From Chryseobacterium indologenes (lineage in GTDB: Bacteria; Bacteroidota; Bacteroidia; Flavobacteriales; Weeksellaceae), in the NCBI GenBank assembly GCA_001013295.1, contig LAZY01000022.1, positions 62,001-126,000 of the forward strand: a stretch of 64,000 nt of DNA, written 5' to 3'. Position 1 is the first letter of the stretch, and each line of letters opens with the position of its first letter. Of this stretch, positions 49,303 to 59,753 are shown one piece after another. The notes beneath the pieces are model-generated. The model did no database searches. It was not told where the DNA came from and saw only the letters and a program-made list of their open reading frames with translations. Position numbers and translations under genes: made by a program.

Positions 49303-50879
49303 GCAAACTCATTTTGCAAGATCAAATTTTCAATACAATATTCAGCAATCGCAGTAATGGTTACAAATGGGTTGACACCGATGGTCCCGGGAATCAGTGA
49401 TCCGTCCAGAACGTATAGATTTTCATGATCTTTTAGTTTTCCAAACTCATTGGTTGCCTTACCCAGTACACATCCTCCAAGCGGATGATAACAGATGTCT
49501 GCGCCAAAACCATTATTGAAAAGAAAATGACTTCTGGTACCACCGTTGGCCTGATTCATTTTTCGGACAAAATATTTGGCATTTTCTCTCATTTTGGCTG
49601 TATGAGTTTCATTCCAATCCAGTTTCAGGATCTGTTTCGTTTTATCATAGCTTACTTCTCCCTTTTTATCTACCCTGTTGATCAATAAATACAATGCTGT
49701 AGCAACATCCATTCCCATAGGCAATGGGGCAATTTCTGTGAAAAAAGGGTGTTCCTGATCTTCCCAGTTATCAATTCCTCCTACGGGAATTGTGGATTGT
49801 TGGGCACCCGTACCTCCGGAAAGAGGTTTTACCCAATTTCTTCCGGTCATAAAATTTCCGTTATTTCCCCAGCTTTTTCCAATCTGGTCATGAACAGGCA
49901 GACCATTCATAGCGTTAGATCGCAGAATCAGTTGCAAAGTACCCATTGTTCCCGCTGCAAGAATCAGTTTTTTACAGGTGAAAGTCTTATCAGCTGCAAT
50001 GTTGCCTGAAGTATCAATCTGTTGCACACTCAGGGTATAACTTTTGTCTTCATTCAGCTGAATCTGATCCACACGATGGAGGTCCAGGATTTCCAGATTA
50101 CCGGTTTCCATCGCTTTTTTCAGATAGGTTTTATCCAGACTGTTTTTCCCGTGATTATTTCCGTAGATCACTTCCGTATTAAGGGCAGAGCGGGGAACTT
50201 CATTCCGGAATTCTTTTTCCATGTATTTGAAATCATAAACATTCGGAACCCTTATGGTTTTAAAACCTGCTTTATGGGCTTCTCCTTCGCCTACTCTGGT
50301 GAATTTGTAATAAGGGCAATCTTTTAAAAACTGTTCATCAATGATATTTACTTTAAGCTCTTCATGTACCCGGGGAAAATAGTGTTGATAAAACTTTTCA
50401 GCATCAAGATCCGGGAAAACCTCCCTGAAATAATCTTTCTTAGGAGTTACAGCCATTCCGCCGTTTACCAGTGAGCCTCCTCCTACACCTCTTCCTACCC
50501 AGATATTGATATGTTCAAAATCTAACCGGTCCAGTGTTCCCGTAAAAGGGGTCAGTGAAAAAATATTCATAAAAGGGGCAATCGTCTTTTTTTTCAGCCA
50601 TGCTGAGCTTTTACCCGGTTTTAGAAGATTGGAGAAAGGGATTCCGGATTTCTCCCAGTTAAGACCCATTTCCAGCATCAGGACTTTTTTTCCGGCCTCA
50701 CAAAGACGTAAAGCTGATACTGCACCACCATATCCGCTTCCTATAATGATAATAGGGGCTTCTACAGGATCATTCACCGCTTCTATCTTTCGTTCAGCTG
50801 CCCGAAAAAGATCAGATTGCAGAAAATAAAAGCCGGAGATGGCCAAAGCGCTGGTCTTGATGAATTTCTTTCTGTCCAT
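49299..50879 (-). CDS. GMC family oxidoreductase (cholesterol-oxidase-like)
   Basis: 526 residues. A Tat-like or twin-lysine signal region (MDRKKFIKTSALAISGFYFL) is followed by the FAD motif IIIIGSGYGGAVSALRL, GVGGGSLVNGGMAVTP (GMC signature region) and CYHPLGGCVLG and GVNPFVTITAIAEY at the C-terminus. GMC flavoproteins oxidise alcohol groups of sugars, sterols or choline. The substrate here is not known. The signal-like start suggests export, probably already folded with FAD. Single leftward gene. Confidence 0.87.
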   Translation of the reverse strand: MDRKKFIKTSALAISGFYFLQSDLFRAAERKIEAVNDPVEAPIIIIGSGYGGAVSALRLCEAGKKVLMLEMGLNWEKSGIPFSNLLKPGKSSAWLKKKTIAPFMNIFSLTPFTGTLDRLDFEHINIWVGRGVGGGSLVNGGMAVTPKKDYFREVFPDLDAEKFYQHYFPRVHEELKVNIIDEQFLKDCPYYKFTRVGEGEAHKAGFKTIRVPNVYDFKYMEKEFRNEVPRSALNTEVIYGNNHGKNSLDKTYLKKAMETGNLEILDLHRVDQIQLNEDKSYTLSVQQIDTSGNIAADKTFTCKKLILAAGTMGTLQLILRSNAMNGLPVHDQIGKSWGNNGNFMTGRNWVKPLSGGTGAQQSTIPVGGIDNWEDQEHPFFTEIAPLPMGMDVATALYLLINRVDKKGEVSYDKTKQILKLDWNETHTAKMRENAKYFVRKMNQANGGTRSHFLFNNGFGADICYHPLGGCVLGKATNEFGKLKDHENLYVLDGSLIPGTIGVNPFVTITAIAEYCIENLILQNEFA

Positions 50880-51010
50880 GGGCTTTGTTTCTCAAAAACT
50901 ATGCTAGACGAGTGGGGAAAAATAGCATTTAAAACAGATTATACTTTTTTATTATAATTTTAACTTTTGGTAGGGCGGAAATTCATAGCTTTACTTATAA
51001 TTTTAAATTC

Positions 51011-51628
51011 ATGAAAAAATATATATTGCTCTTTCTTATCCTTCCCCTATGGATTTTTTCTCAAAAAAAAGCATCAAAGGAGGAAATGGAGGTTCAGAAA
51101 TTTCAGAAAGAACTTAATGCTGAATATCTTAATCCGAAAGAGACTCCACTAAGAGGGGATAATTTTAAAAATTTTAAAAAGCATCCTTTCTTTCCGGTGG
51201 ATATGAAATACAGAGTAACGGCAAAATTTGTAAAAACAAAAGATCCGAAACCGTTTGATCTTCCTACTTCTTCAGGGAAAACAAAATCCTATCAGGAGTA
51301 TGGAAAAGCAACATTTACCTTAGATGGAAATCCTTATACTGTCACTTTATACCAAAGTCTGGATCTGATTAAGCAAAAGAAATATAAAGATCATTTGTTT
51401 CTTCCGTTCAGAGATGCAACGAATGAAAAGGAAACCTATGGCGGCGGAAAATATATGGATCTGAAAATTCCGAAAGCAAACACCATTGTATTGGATTTTA
51501 ACCTTTCTTATCAGCCCTATTGTGCTTATAATGCTTATGACTACAATTGTCCGGTTGTTCCTGAAGAAAACAAACTCCCTGTTGAAATTCGTGCCGGGGT
51601 AATGTATGAAGATATTTATCATCACTAA
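51011..51628 (+). CDS. DUF1684 domain protein, exported
   Basis: 205 residues with a signal peptide (MKKYILLFLILPLWIFSQ). DUF1684 features: FQKELNAEYLNPKETPL, FFPVDMKYRVTAKF, GKATFTLDGNPYTVTLYQS, FLPFRDATNEKETYGGGKYMDL and the C-terminal NLSYQPYCAYNAYDYNCP. The family is probably periplasmic; its function is not established. The GNAT gene starts 2 bases after the stop. Confidence 0.88.
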   Translation: MKKYILLFLILPLWIFSQKKASKEEMEVQKFQKELNAEYLNPKETPLRGDNFKNFKKHPFFPVDMKYRVTAKFVKTKDPKPFDLPTSSGKTKSYQEYGKATFTLDGNPYTVTLYQSLDLIKQKKYKDHLFLPFRDATNEKETYGGGKYMDLKIPKANTIVLDFNLSYQPYCAYNAYDYNCPVVPEENKLPVEIRAGVMYEDIYHH

Positions 51629-51630
51629 TT

Positions 51631-52104
51631 ATGATTTACTTAAAGTTTTTTACCTTGGAAGACCTGCCAGGAGTCAGTTATACCTTAGATGAAAATCAAT
51701 TGCGGTTTACTGCTTCAGCTGAACAGGCTTTACAAAGTATTGAGGCGAGGGAAGACGATGATGCATTTCCGGTTACCATTTTTGATGAGGGTAAACCTGT
51801 AGGCTTTTTTGTCCTTGATTTTGGAAAAGATAAACTGGAACTTACTGATAATGCCCGTTCAGCTTTGATACGTTCTTTATCCGTCAATCCTCAAATGCAG
51901 GGAAGAGGAATTGGGAAAACGGCAATGCTGAAGCTCGATGGTTTTGTAAGGGAAAATTTCAAAGACTGTGATGAATTGGTATTGGCAGTCAACCAGCAAA
52001 ATGAATCCGCTTATCATATCTATCTTAAAGCGGGATATATTTATGACGGGAAAACCAGAATCGGGCGAAGCGGTCCTCAATATCTGATGTATAAAAAACT
52101 TTAA
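51631..52104 (+). CDS. GNAT family N-acetyltransferase
   Basis: 157 residues. The acetyl-CoA motif A is SVNPQMQGRGIGKTAML (QGRGIG) near residue 90, with the GNAT C-terminal AVNQQNESAYHIYLKAGY. The substrate is unknown. It follows the DUF1684 gene after 2 bases, so they are cotranscribed. Confidence 0.9.
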   Translation: MIYLKFFTLEDLPGVSYTLDENQLRFTASAEQALQSIEAREDDDAFPVTIFDEGKPVGFFVLDFGKDKLELTDNARSALIRSLSVNPQMQGRGIGKTAMLKLDGFVRENFKDCDELVLAVNQQNESAYHIYLKAGYIYDGKTRIGRSGPQYLMYKKL

Positions 52105-52176
52105 TAAAATTTTAAAATTATAATCTCCGATCTGCAGATTTGTTTCCATAACTTTGAGTAACATCAAACTCAGAAC

Positions 52177-52986
52177 ATGGAAATATCACTTCATAACCAG
52201 GTCGCTATCATTACAGGAGCCTCCAGTGGGATCGGTTCAGGAATTGCAAAATCTTTAGCAGAAGCAGGGGCTACAGTCATCGTCAATCACTCTTCAGAAA
52301 GATCTTTGGAAGAAGCCCAAACCGTGTTAAAAGAAATTACCGATGCTGGTGGAAACGGGATCACTTACCAATGTGATGTTTCTAAGGAAGATCAGGTGAT
52401 CGCAATGTTTCAGGATGTCATTGCTAAATTCGGAACAGTGGATATTCTGATCAACAATGCAGGTATTCAGAAAGATGCCGGATTTACTGAAATGACGCTG
52501 GATCAATGGAATGCTGTGATCGGGGTAAACCTTACAGGGCAGTTTCTCTGTGCAAGAGAAGCAATCAAAGAATTTCTGCGTAGGGGAATAGATCCATCCC
52601 GTTCCATAGCCTGTGGAAAGATCATTCATATCAGTTCTGTGCATGAAATCATTCCCTGGGCAGGGCATGCCAATTATGCTACCAGTAAAGGAGGAGTCAG
52701 AATGCTGATGCAAACTCTGGCTCAGGAGTATGGTGCAAATAAGATCAGAGTCAATTCTATTTGTCCGGGAGCCATCCAAACCCCAATCAATAAAAATGCA
52801 TGGAGTACACCGGAAGCACTCAATTCACTCCTTACACTGATTCCTTACAACAGGATCGGGCAGCCTCATGATATAGGAAACCTGGCTGCATTTCTGGCCA
52901 GTGATCTTGCGGACTACATTACCGGAACCAGTATTTTTGTTGATGGCGGAATGACCACGTTTGAAAGCTTTTCGACCGGAGGATAG
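52177..52986 (+). CDS. SDR family oxidoreductase (glucose 1-dehydrogenase-like)
   Basis: 269 residues, classical SDR: coenzyme motif TGASSGIGSGIA, structural NNAG, Ser in HISSVHE, and YATSKGG (YxxxK) with intact catalytic Ser-Tyr-Lys. C-terminal GTSIFVDGGMT is typical of the glucose 1-dehydrogenase/3-oxoacyl reductase subgroup. Arg/Ser after the cofactor strand (NHSSERS) suggests NADP preference. It lies 67 bases before the GH63-like gene and may act in the same sugar pathway (inference). Confidence 0.9.
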   Translation: MEISLHNQVAIITGASSGIGSGIAKSLAEAGATVIVNHSSERSLEEAQTVLKEITDAGGNGITYQCDVSKEDQVIAMFQDVIAKFGTVDILINNAGIQKDAGFTEMTLDQWNAVIGVNLTGQFLCAREAIKEFLRRGIDPSRSIACGKIIHISSVHEIIPWAGHANYATSKGGVRMLMQTLAQEYGANKIRVNSICPGAIQTPINKNAWSTPEALNSLLTLIPYNRIGQPHDIGNLAAFLASDLADYITGTSIFVDGGMTTFESFSTGG

Positions 52987-53053
52987 AAACTTCTGGCTTA
53001 AAGCTGTTTCCTGTCTGATTGAGAAGATTGTTCATTATTCATAATCAAGATTT

Positions 53054-55720
53054 ATGTCAGAAAAAGAAAGAATTTCAGATATTTCATGGAAAAAATGGGG
53101 CCCTTACGTCAGCAACCGTGAGTGGGGACTTGTGCGTGAAGATTACAGTGAAAATGGAGATGCATGGAATTTTACCAGTCATGATACCGCAGAAGCCAAA
53201 ACATACCGATGGGGAGAAGAGGGAATATGCGGGATCTGTGATGATCTTCAAAAGTTAGTCTTCTCTGTTGGATTCTGGAACAAAAAAGATAAAATGATCA
53301 AGGAACGTTTCTTTGGTCTTACCAACGGGCAGGGGAATCATGGGGAAGATGTGAAGGAATATTTTTATTATTTAGATTCCACACCTACCCATTCTTATAT
53401 GAAGATGCTGTACAAGTATCCTCAAAATCAATTTCCCTACGAAGATCTTATTAAAACCAACGCAGAAAGAAGTAAGAACGAACCGGAATATGAGCTGATC
53501 GATACAGGTATTTTTGATCATAATGAATACTTTGATATTTTTATTGAATATGCCAAAGAAAGTCAGAATGATATACTCGTCAGACTCACTGTTATCAATA
53601 AATCTGAAAAAGAAGCTCCTCTTATCATATTACCTTCCGTCTGGTTCCGGAATACCTGGAACTGGGGCTACGATGATTATAAACCTCAGTTGTCTGCAGA
53701 AGAAGCGGACCATATAAAAATTAATCATCAGGATCTTGAAATAAAAAATATATACGCCAGGCAATCTGCAAAGGTGTTGTTTTGTGACAATGAAAGCAAT
53801 AATGAAAGACTTTATCAGTCTCCCAATCAATCAAGATATTGTAAAGACGGGATCAATGATTTTGTATTGACCGGAAATTCACAAGTAATAAATCCTAAAA
53901 ATACCGGAACAAAAGCCTCTTTTTTTATTGAAGAATCTTTTCAAGGCAAGGAATCCAAGGTATTTGAATTCAGAATTTCAGATAAAGAATTAAAAGACCC
54001 TTTCAGTAATTTTGAGACAACCATTGAATCGAGACATAAGGAAGCGGATGACTTTTATGCTGAAATTCAGAAGGGGATTGCTTCAGAAGATGAAAGGCTG
54101 GTACAGAGACAGGCTTTTGCCGGAATGCTGTGGAATAAAATGTTTTACCATTATAATGTTGAAAAATGGCTGAAAGGTGATCCTGCTGAGATTCGACCTC
54201 CAAAGTCCCGGGAAAAGATCAGGAACTATGACTGGAAGCATCTTAATAATGAGCATATCGTTTCTATGCCTGACAAATGGGAGTATCCGTGGTATGCTAC
54301 CTGGGATCTGGCTTTCCACACCATCAGTTTTTCACTCATAGATCCGGATTTTGCCAAACATCAGCTGAAACTTTTTCTTTTTGAATGGTATATGCATCCT
54401 AACGGGCAGCTTCCTGCTTATGAGTGGAACTTAAGTGATGTGAATCCTCCCGTACATGCCTGGGCTGTTTTCAGAGTATTCAAAATTGACGAGTATCTGA
54501 ACGATAAACCGGATCTGGAATTTCTGGAAAGTGCTTTCCAGAAGCTGTTGATGAACTTTACCTGGTGGGTCAATAAAAAGGATACCAATGGAAATAACAT
54601 CTTTGAAGGAGGCTTTTTAGGATTGGATAATATTGGAGTTTTCGACAGAAATTCTGTTCTTCCCAACGGAGAGCAGATGGAACAAGCAGATGGAACAAGC
54701 TGGATGGCCATGTTTGCCCTGAATATGATGCGGATTGCCTTAGAACTGGCACTCTACAACAATGTGTATGAAGAAATGGCGATGAAGTTTTTCGAGCATT
54801 TTCTGTCTATTGCCAACTCACTGGATAATATGGGGGATGAAAACTTCAGTCTTTGGGATGAAGAGGATGAATTCTTTTATGATGCCATAGCTTCAAGTGA
54901 TGGAACCCATATGTATTTGAAATTGCGAACCATCGTAGGGCTTATCCCCATGTTTGCCGTTGAGGTCATTGATGATGAAATGATTGAAAATCTACCTAAT
55001 TTCAAAAAAAGAATGAAATGGGTACTGGATAATAAACCTGAACTGGCATCCCTTGTTTCCCGATGGGAAGTAAAAGGGCAGGATTCCAAGCACCTTTTAT
55101 CACTGCTTCGGGGACACCGTTTAAAAAGACTTTTGAAAAGAATGCTGAATCCCGAAGAGTTTTTAAGTGATTATGGGGTAAGAGCTCTTTCTAAAGAATA
55201 TGAAAATACTCCATATACGCTGAACCTTAATGAAACAGATTATTGTGTAAAATATACCCCTGCGGAAAGCGATAGTGGACTTTTCGGTGGCAACAGCAAC
55301 TGGAGAGGGCCGGTGTGGTTTCCCATCAACTTTCTGATCATAGACAGTCTTCAGCGGTTTTTCTTCTATTACAGTCCTGATTTTTTGGTGGAATATCCTA
55401 CAGGAAGTGGAAATTATTCAAATCTGGATCAGATCGCTGACTCACTGAATAAACGGCTAGCGAAGATATTCCTGAAAGATGAAAGCGGAAAACGTCCTGT
55501 AAACGGGCAGTATGAAAGATTTCAAACCGACCCTGATTTTAAAGATTATATCCTTTTCTACGAATATTTTCATGGAGATAACGGCCGTGGAGTAGGAGCA
55601 TCACATCAGACAGGATGGACGGGGCTTATTGCCAAAATTCTGCAACCGAGATTTTCTAAAAAAGAAATGGCAGAATCTGAAACAGAGATGCCTGAAGATA
55701 TAAAAGATAAAGGAGACTGA
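53054..55720 (+). CDS. GH63-like glycoside hydrolase (MGH1-type)
   Basis: 888 residues, no signal peptide. The N-terminal half is beta-rich (residues 1-330). The C-terminal (alpha/alpha)6 barrel spans about 350-860 with TWDLAFHTISFSLIDP, GQLPAYEWNLSDVNPPVHAW (acidic catalytic region), FEGGFLGLDNIGVFDR, EQADGTSWMAM and GNSNWRGPVWFP. Family members act on mannosylglycerate or glucosylglycerate and oligosaccharides. A cytoplasmic compatible-solute or storage-glycan role is plausible. It is placed directly after an SDR gene of the glucose dehydrogenase type. Confidence 0.85.
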   Translation: MSEKERISDISWKKWGPYVSNREWGLVREDYSENGDAWNFTSHDTAEAKTYRWGEEGICGICDDLQKLVFSVGFWNKKDKMIKERFFGLTNGQGNHGEDVKEYFYYLDSTPTHSYMKMLYKYPQNQFPYEDLIKTNAERSKNEPEYELIDTGIFDHNEYFDIFIEYAKESQNDILVRLTVINKSEKEAPLIILPSVWFRNTWNWGYDDYKPQLSAEEADHIKINHQDLEIKNIYARQSAKVLFCDNESNNERLYQSPNQSRYCKDGINDFVLTGNSQVINPKNTGTKASFFIEESFQGKESKVFEFRISDKELKDPFSNFETTIESRHKEADDFYAEIQKGIASEDERLVQRQAFAGMLWNKMFYHYNVEKWLKGDPAEIRPPKSREKIRNYDWKHLNNEHIVSMPDKWEYPWYATWDLAFHTISFSLIDPDFAKHQLKLFLFEWYMHPNGQLPAYEWNLSDVNPPVHAWAVFRVFKIDEYLNDKPDLEFLESAFQKLLMNFTWWVNKKDTNGNNIFEGGFLGLDNIGVFDRNSVLPNGEQMEQADGTSWMAMFALNMMRIALELALYNNVYEEMAMKFFEHFLSIANSLDNMGDENFSLWDEEDEFFYDAIASSDGTHMYLKLRTIVGLIPMFAVEVIDDEMIENLPNFKKRMKWVLDNKPELASLVSRWEVKGQDSKHLLSLLRGHRLKRLLKRMLNPEEFLSDYGVRALSKEYENTPYTLNLNETDYCVKYTPAESDSGLFGGNSNWRGPVWFPINFLIIDSLQRFFFYYSPDFLVEYPTGSGNYSNLDQIADSLNKRLAKIFLKDESGKRPVNGQYERFQTDPDFKDYILFYEYFHGDNGRGVGASHQTGWTGLIAKILQPRFSKKEMAESETEMPEDIKDKGD

Positions 55721-55865
55721 AAACTCTTATAAAGTGAAAAGAACAAATAAAAACTCAAAAGTAAAGAGAGTCTGATAGATGAGGTGGCAAAAGTGGAAAA
55801 TAGGTAAATAGGGAATACTGTATCTGCTTTTTAGTCTCCGGTTATCAGCTTTCTTTGCTTTTTAA

Positions 55866-56552
55866 TTATTCAAAGATCTGTTGTATGACTTCCAGTGAGG
55901 TCGGGGTTTTGAAGTCCGTAATATGATAATGGTAGTAGATCAGAAGACTGTCCAGAAAATTTTTTCTTAAAGAAGAGGGTATTTTGGTTGTATACAGGTA
56001 TTCAGTGCTCAATGCCGTTTTCCACAATATTGAAACTTCTTCATTAAATATTTGGTGGCAGGGGCCGGCGGAGAAATTTCCGGTTTCCGGATCTAAAAAA
56101 TTTCCATCACCCAATAAAGGGGCTACTCCCTGAATCTTTAGTACAGCAAGCAGAAAAAGAAGATGTGCCTGATAGTTTTTATGGGTCAGTTCCTTAATTA
56201 AAAGATCAATCTCAAAATAGATATGAGCATTTTTAGTTTCATATTTAAGGATCTGGCTTAAAAAGTCTGAAATGAAGAATATGACAGTATTTGCCTTTAT
56301 ATCGGTGTACATATCAATAGTATGAACCAGTTCAAATTTTGAAACAGAAGGAATTCCATTACCCCTCAATGGATTAATGGAAAAGTTGAGCTTGTTCAGT
56401 GGCTGCAAAAGGGCTTTCTTTTTATTCTTTTTAGAATAAATACCTTTTAAAAAATAGCTCTGAAAACCCTCTTCTTCTGTGAAACAATGCAGTATTGCAT
56501 CATTTTCTCCGTATTTAATGAATGAAAGTAAAAAACCGTTTTGTGAATTCAT
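55866..56552 (-). CDS. recO: DNA repair protein RecO
   Basis: 228 residues. The N-terminal OB-fold (about 1-80) starts SQNGFLLSFIKYGENDAILHCFTEEEGFQSYFLKG, typical of RecO, followed by a helical domain. RecO loads RecA with RecR during gap repair. The zinc Cys set of some RecO proteins is absent, as is usual in Bacteroidota. It starts 1 base inside the porZ stop, so translation is coupled. Confidence 0.9.
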   Translation of the reverse strand: MNSQNGFLLSFIKYGENDAILHCFTEEEGFQSYFLKGIYSKKNKKKALLQPLNKLNFSINPLRGNGIPSVSKFELVHTIDMYTDIKANTVIFFISDFLSQILKYETKNAHIYFEIDLLIKELTHKNYQAHLLFLLAVLKIQGVAPLLGDGNFLDPETGNFSAGPCHQIFNEEVSILWKTALSTEYLYTTKIPSSLRKNFLDSLLIYYHYHITDFKTPTSLEVIQQIFE

Positions 56553-58801
56553 TAATTGACCACTCCTATTTTGGCTGTCGCTTTATCAGATCCGTCCTCA
56601 TTAGTCATCAGAACAAAATACATTCCTGAAGCCACTCTTGCTCCTTTCTGATTGTTAAGATCCCATTCATAATATCCTCCTCTCGCCACTGCAGAATGCA
56701 CTACATTTCCTGCAGCATCAACGATTCTTATATTGGTTTTTTCTGCCAGCCCTTTGATGGTTACTTTTCCTTTGAAATTAGAATAAACGACAGGGTTAGG
56801 ATAGACCAGAACATCTCCAAAGTTGGCTGTTACGTCCGCTACATCTCCCTGGTAAGTTACAATACCATTATAGGTAACGAAATAAACTTTTCCTGTTTTT
56901 TTATCTATTTTGATGTCTGTAACACTGTTGGTAGGAAGGGGAGAGTTTTCTCTGGTAAAATGTTTGATCGTTTTCTGACCGTCAGGAGATAGATAATAGA
57001 CTCCACCTCCGTCTACAGATACCCATTTGTGATCTCCGGTATCAACGGTGATCTGTAAAATCAGAGATTCTCTGAAAAGCTCTTCACCAAGGCCATTTTG
57101 TTCGATGATGATAGGCTCTGCCTTAGGTTGTGGTGTTTTTATTTCGGATGCAGCGTTCTGCAATACTCTTATCCCAGAGTAGGTGCCGATCCAGGCATCT
57201 CCGGATTTATCGAATGCTACAGATACTGTTCCTTCCGGAAATCCATTCGCTTCTCCCATGATATAATCTGTATCATCAGAAAGGTTGGTAGGGTTTTTAT
57301 AGTCGTAGGTCCAGAAGTTATTCGATCGTGGTAGCGGAACCCACAGCATATTTTCATAAAAAACAGGCTTCTGTGTTGTTTCACTTGAAAGTACAAGTGG
57401 TTTTATAGTAAAGTCATCTGCAGCTTTATCATAGATTCCCATAGAAGCTGCTACTCCGTTGTTAAATCCAACAGATACAAAAAGGTTATTTTGTGGGTCA
57501 ACAGCGAAACCTACCGGTCGACGGGTATAAGGATTAGCCGCCAAATTATAATATTTTACCAGATCAAAATCTTTATTGCTGGCATTATATTTCATCTTGT
57601 AAACCCCATTATCAAACATTGTATAATTGGTAAATAAGACCTCATTACTATCAAAAGGGCTTAAAATCGCATCCAGTACATTAATTTGTCTGGGATTATT
57701 ATTGAAAAATGAAGGATAGATCCACTCTGTACCGCTAAAATAATAGAATCCTGGTTTTTTAGGATTGTTAACAGGGTGGTTATAGTTGTTGATTCTGGCA
57801 CCGGAGGACACCAACAGTTGATTATTGTCGAATAAATTGATGTTATAAGCGAAATTGAACTGTGGGCCGGAAGGTTTATAGGTATTGTTACTTTCGTCTT
57901 TTATTCCTGATAATACCGTTCCGCTCAATATTTTTCCACCGGTTATAATGGCTGTATTACACTCTTCTCCAGGGCTTACTGCATTTAAAGCCACTCCATT
58001 CATTCCATAGGTATAAATCCTGGTATCAGTCACTACAATATTGTTGGATGATATAACAAGATCCCGGATATTCCCGAAAGCAGTAGGAAGCTGGATAGGG
58101 ACACCATTGTTATAGATATATGCATTGGTTGCGGATGAAAATACAAGCTCAGATTTTGAATCTATATGCTTAAAAGAACCTGAAACTTCCTTAGTCCAAG
58201 TCGTGTATACCGGAAAGGTCGTATTCAGTTCATGGCTTTTCAGTCCACTATTGGTAACAGAATATACTTTATTGCCGAATATGGTAGCTTCGTTACTCGC
58301 TTCGTAAGCACCACCCGAAATGAAAAATGAAGAATCCCCGAATTCTTTATTCGTCATATTAAATATAGAAACACCGTAGCCTACAGAAATCACTGCTTGA
58401 TCTCCGTTGATGGAAATATGGTTGATTCTTTTATCGCCACTATAGCCGGCAGCAATAGGTATATCGACAACATACTTGATCTCCTGAGGAGTAATAACGT
58501 CCATAGAACCGTTATCATAGCCAATAAGACCCATTTTTGTTTTTGGATTATAATCGAAAGCGGTGATCCCGATATTATGCAATCCGTTAGCTTTAGACAA
58601 CTTCGTAATTTCTCCCGTTGATATTGTATAATAGAATATTCCGTTTTCTGTGGCTGCTAGAATCTTTCCATTGTCTTCTTTCATAGCGATGACATTGTTG
58701 TAGGAAAAAAGATCCGCCCATTTTTTGGATGAGATGACCTGTGCTTTAGTAAACTGCAGAGAGGCTAAAATACCAAGAGAAATTATAGAGAGTTTTTTCA
58801 T
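56552..58801 (-). CDS. porZ: type IX secretion system protein PorZ
   Basis: 749 residues with a signal peptide (MKKLSIISLGILASLQFTKAQ). Two beta-propeller regions (about 25-640) consist of repeated strands such as ISINGDQAVISVGYGVSIFN and VSVAFDKSGDAWIGTYSGIRVL (two-component-regulator-propeller type). A C-terminal type A sorting domain starts at VLVYPNPVVYSNF and ends IGVVN. PorZ is the surface component that links anionic lipopolysaccharide to secreted cargo. The gene is adjacent to recO, as is common in flavobacteria. Confidence 0.88.
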   Translation of the reverse strand: MKKLSIISLGILASLQFTKAQVISSKKWADLFSYNNVIAMKEDNGKILAATENGIFYYTISTGEITKLSKANGLHNIGITAFDYNPKTKMGLIGYDNGSMDVITPQEIKYVVDIPIAAGYSGDKRINHISINGDQAVISVGYGVSIFNMTNKEFGDSSFFISGGAYEASNEATIFGNKVYSVTNSGLKSHELNTTFPVYTTWTKEVSGSFKHIDSKSELVFSSATNAYIYNNGVPIQLPTAFGNIRDLVISSNNIVVTDTRIYTYGMNGVALNAVSPGEECNTAIITGGKILSGTVLSGIKDESNNTYKPSGPQFNFAYNINLFDNNQLLVSSGARINNYNHPVNNPKKPGFYYFSGTEWIYPSFFNNNPRQINVLDAILSPFDSNEVLFTNYTMFDNGVYKMKYNASNKDFDLVKYYNLAANPYTRRPVGFAVDPQNNLFVSVGFNNGVAASMGIYDKAADDFTIKPLVLSSETTQKPVFYENMLWVPLPRSNNFWTYDYKNPTNLSDDTDYIMGEANGFPEGTVSVAFDKSGDAWIGTYSGIRVLQNAASEIKTPQPKAEPIIIEQNGLGEELFRESLILQITVDTGDHKWVSVDGGGVYYLSPDGQKTIKHFTRENSPLPTNSVTDIKIDKKTGKVYFVTYNGIVTYQGDVADVTANFGDVLVYPNPVVYSNFKGKVTIKGLAEKTNIRIVDAAGNVVHSAVARGGYYEWDLNNQKGARVASGMYFVLMTNEDGSDKATAKIGVVN

Positions 58802-58802
58802 A

Positions 58803-59753
58803 TTATGCTGTTATGCTGCTGTCTATTACCTGATTATTCCAGGAGATATGCTGTACGTTTTTGTTTGTATCAAAATAAAAATCTATTCTTCCCAGAAGAA
58901 GACCTGCCCATCCTACCTGATTGACAAGCACGTTTTTCCCTTGTCTGTTGGTGAAGGTTTGAGGTTCCGGAAGGAATGTATGGGTGTGACCGCCTAAGAT
59001 AATGTCAATATTTTCAGTATTGGCCGCCAGTATTTTATCACTTATTTTAGTAGGCTCTTCCTTGTAATCATAGCCTATGTGGGACAGGCAGATAACAAGG
59101 TCACATTTTTGTTCTTTTTTCAGCAAGTTTGAATAATGCTGTGCAACGTCGATAGGATTGCTATAAACGGTTTCAGCATACTGTTTTTTGCCTACAAGAC
59201 CATCCAGCTGGATTCCAACTCCGAAAATTCCTACTTTAATTCCATTCTTATTGAAGATTTTGTAGGCAGAGGTTTTTCCGTCCAGGATGGTGTTTTTAAA
59301 ATCATAATTAGAGCAGATAAACGGAAAATTTGCATTAGGAAGTACCTTCAGAAAACCTTCCAATCCATTATCAAAATCATGATTTCCCATGGTAGAAGCA
59401 TCATACTTCATCATGGACATTAACTTAAACTCCAGTTCACCGCCAAAAAAATTGAAATAAGGGGTTCCCTGAAAAATATCTCCGGAATCAAGAAGTAATA
59501 CATTGCTTTCCTGATTTCTGATCTGTTGAATCAGGCTTGCCCTTCTTGCAAAACCACCCTGATTGGGATTTTTGGTATAGCTTGCATCAAAAGGCTCTAT
59601 TCTGCTGTGCTGGTCATTGGTATGAAGAATGGTCAACTTATTTGTGGATTTTAAATCAAGGATTTTCAATTCTTCCGCCATCATCATATTGGGAGCTAAA
59701 GCCATTGCTAAAGATCCGCCGCCTATTGCTTTTAAAAAACTTTTTCTATCCAT
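58803..59753 (-). CDS. 5'-nucleotidase, metallophosphatase half
   Basis: 316 residues with a twin-lysine signal-like start (MDRKSFLKAIGGGSLAMAL). Metallophosphatase motifs are intact: LHTNDQHSR, LDSGDIFQGTP, MGNHDFD and GGHTHTF. This is the N-terminal catalytic half of the UshA-type 5'-nucleotidase; the substrate-binding C-terminal half is a separate gene immediately upstream (stop and start share one base). Periplasmic nucleotide breakdown is likely, with the two chains assembling (inference). Confidence 0.88.
   Translation of the reverse strand: MDRKSFLKAIGGGSLAMALAPNMMMAEELKILDLKSTNKLTILHTNDQHSRIEPFDASYTKNPNQGGFARRASLIQQIRNQESNVLLLDSGDIFQGTPYFNFFGGELEFKLMSMMKYDASTMGNHDFDNGLEGFLKVLPNANFPFICSNYDFKNTILDGKTSAYKIFNKNGIKVGIFGVGIQLDGLVGKKQYAETVYSNPIDVAQHYSNLLKKEQKCDLVICLSHIGYDYKEEPTKISDKILAANTENIDIILGGHTHTFLPEPQTFTNRQGKNVLVNQVGWAGLLLGRIDFYFDTNKNVQHISWNNQVIDSSITA

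Noticed and set aside
53019..53258. 79-codon frame at the start of the GH63-like gene
   Set aside because: It is an overlapping frame of the 888-residue protein, which has clear family motifs.
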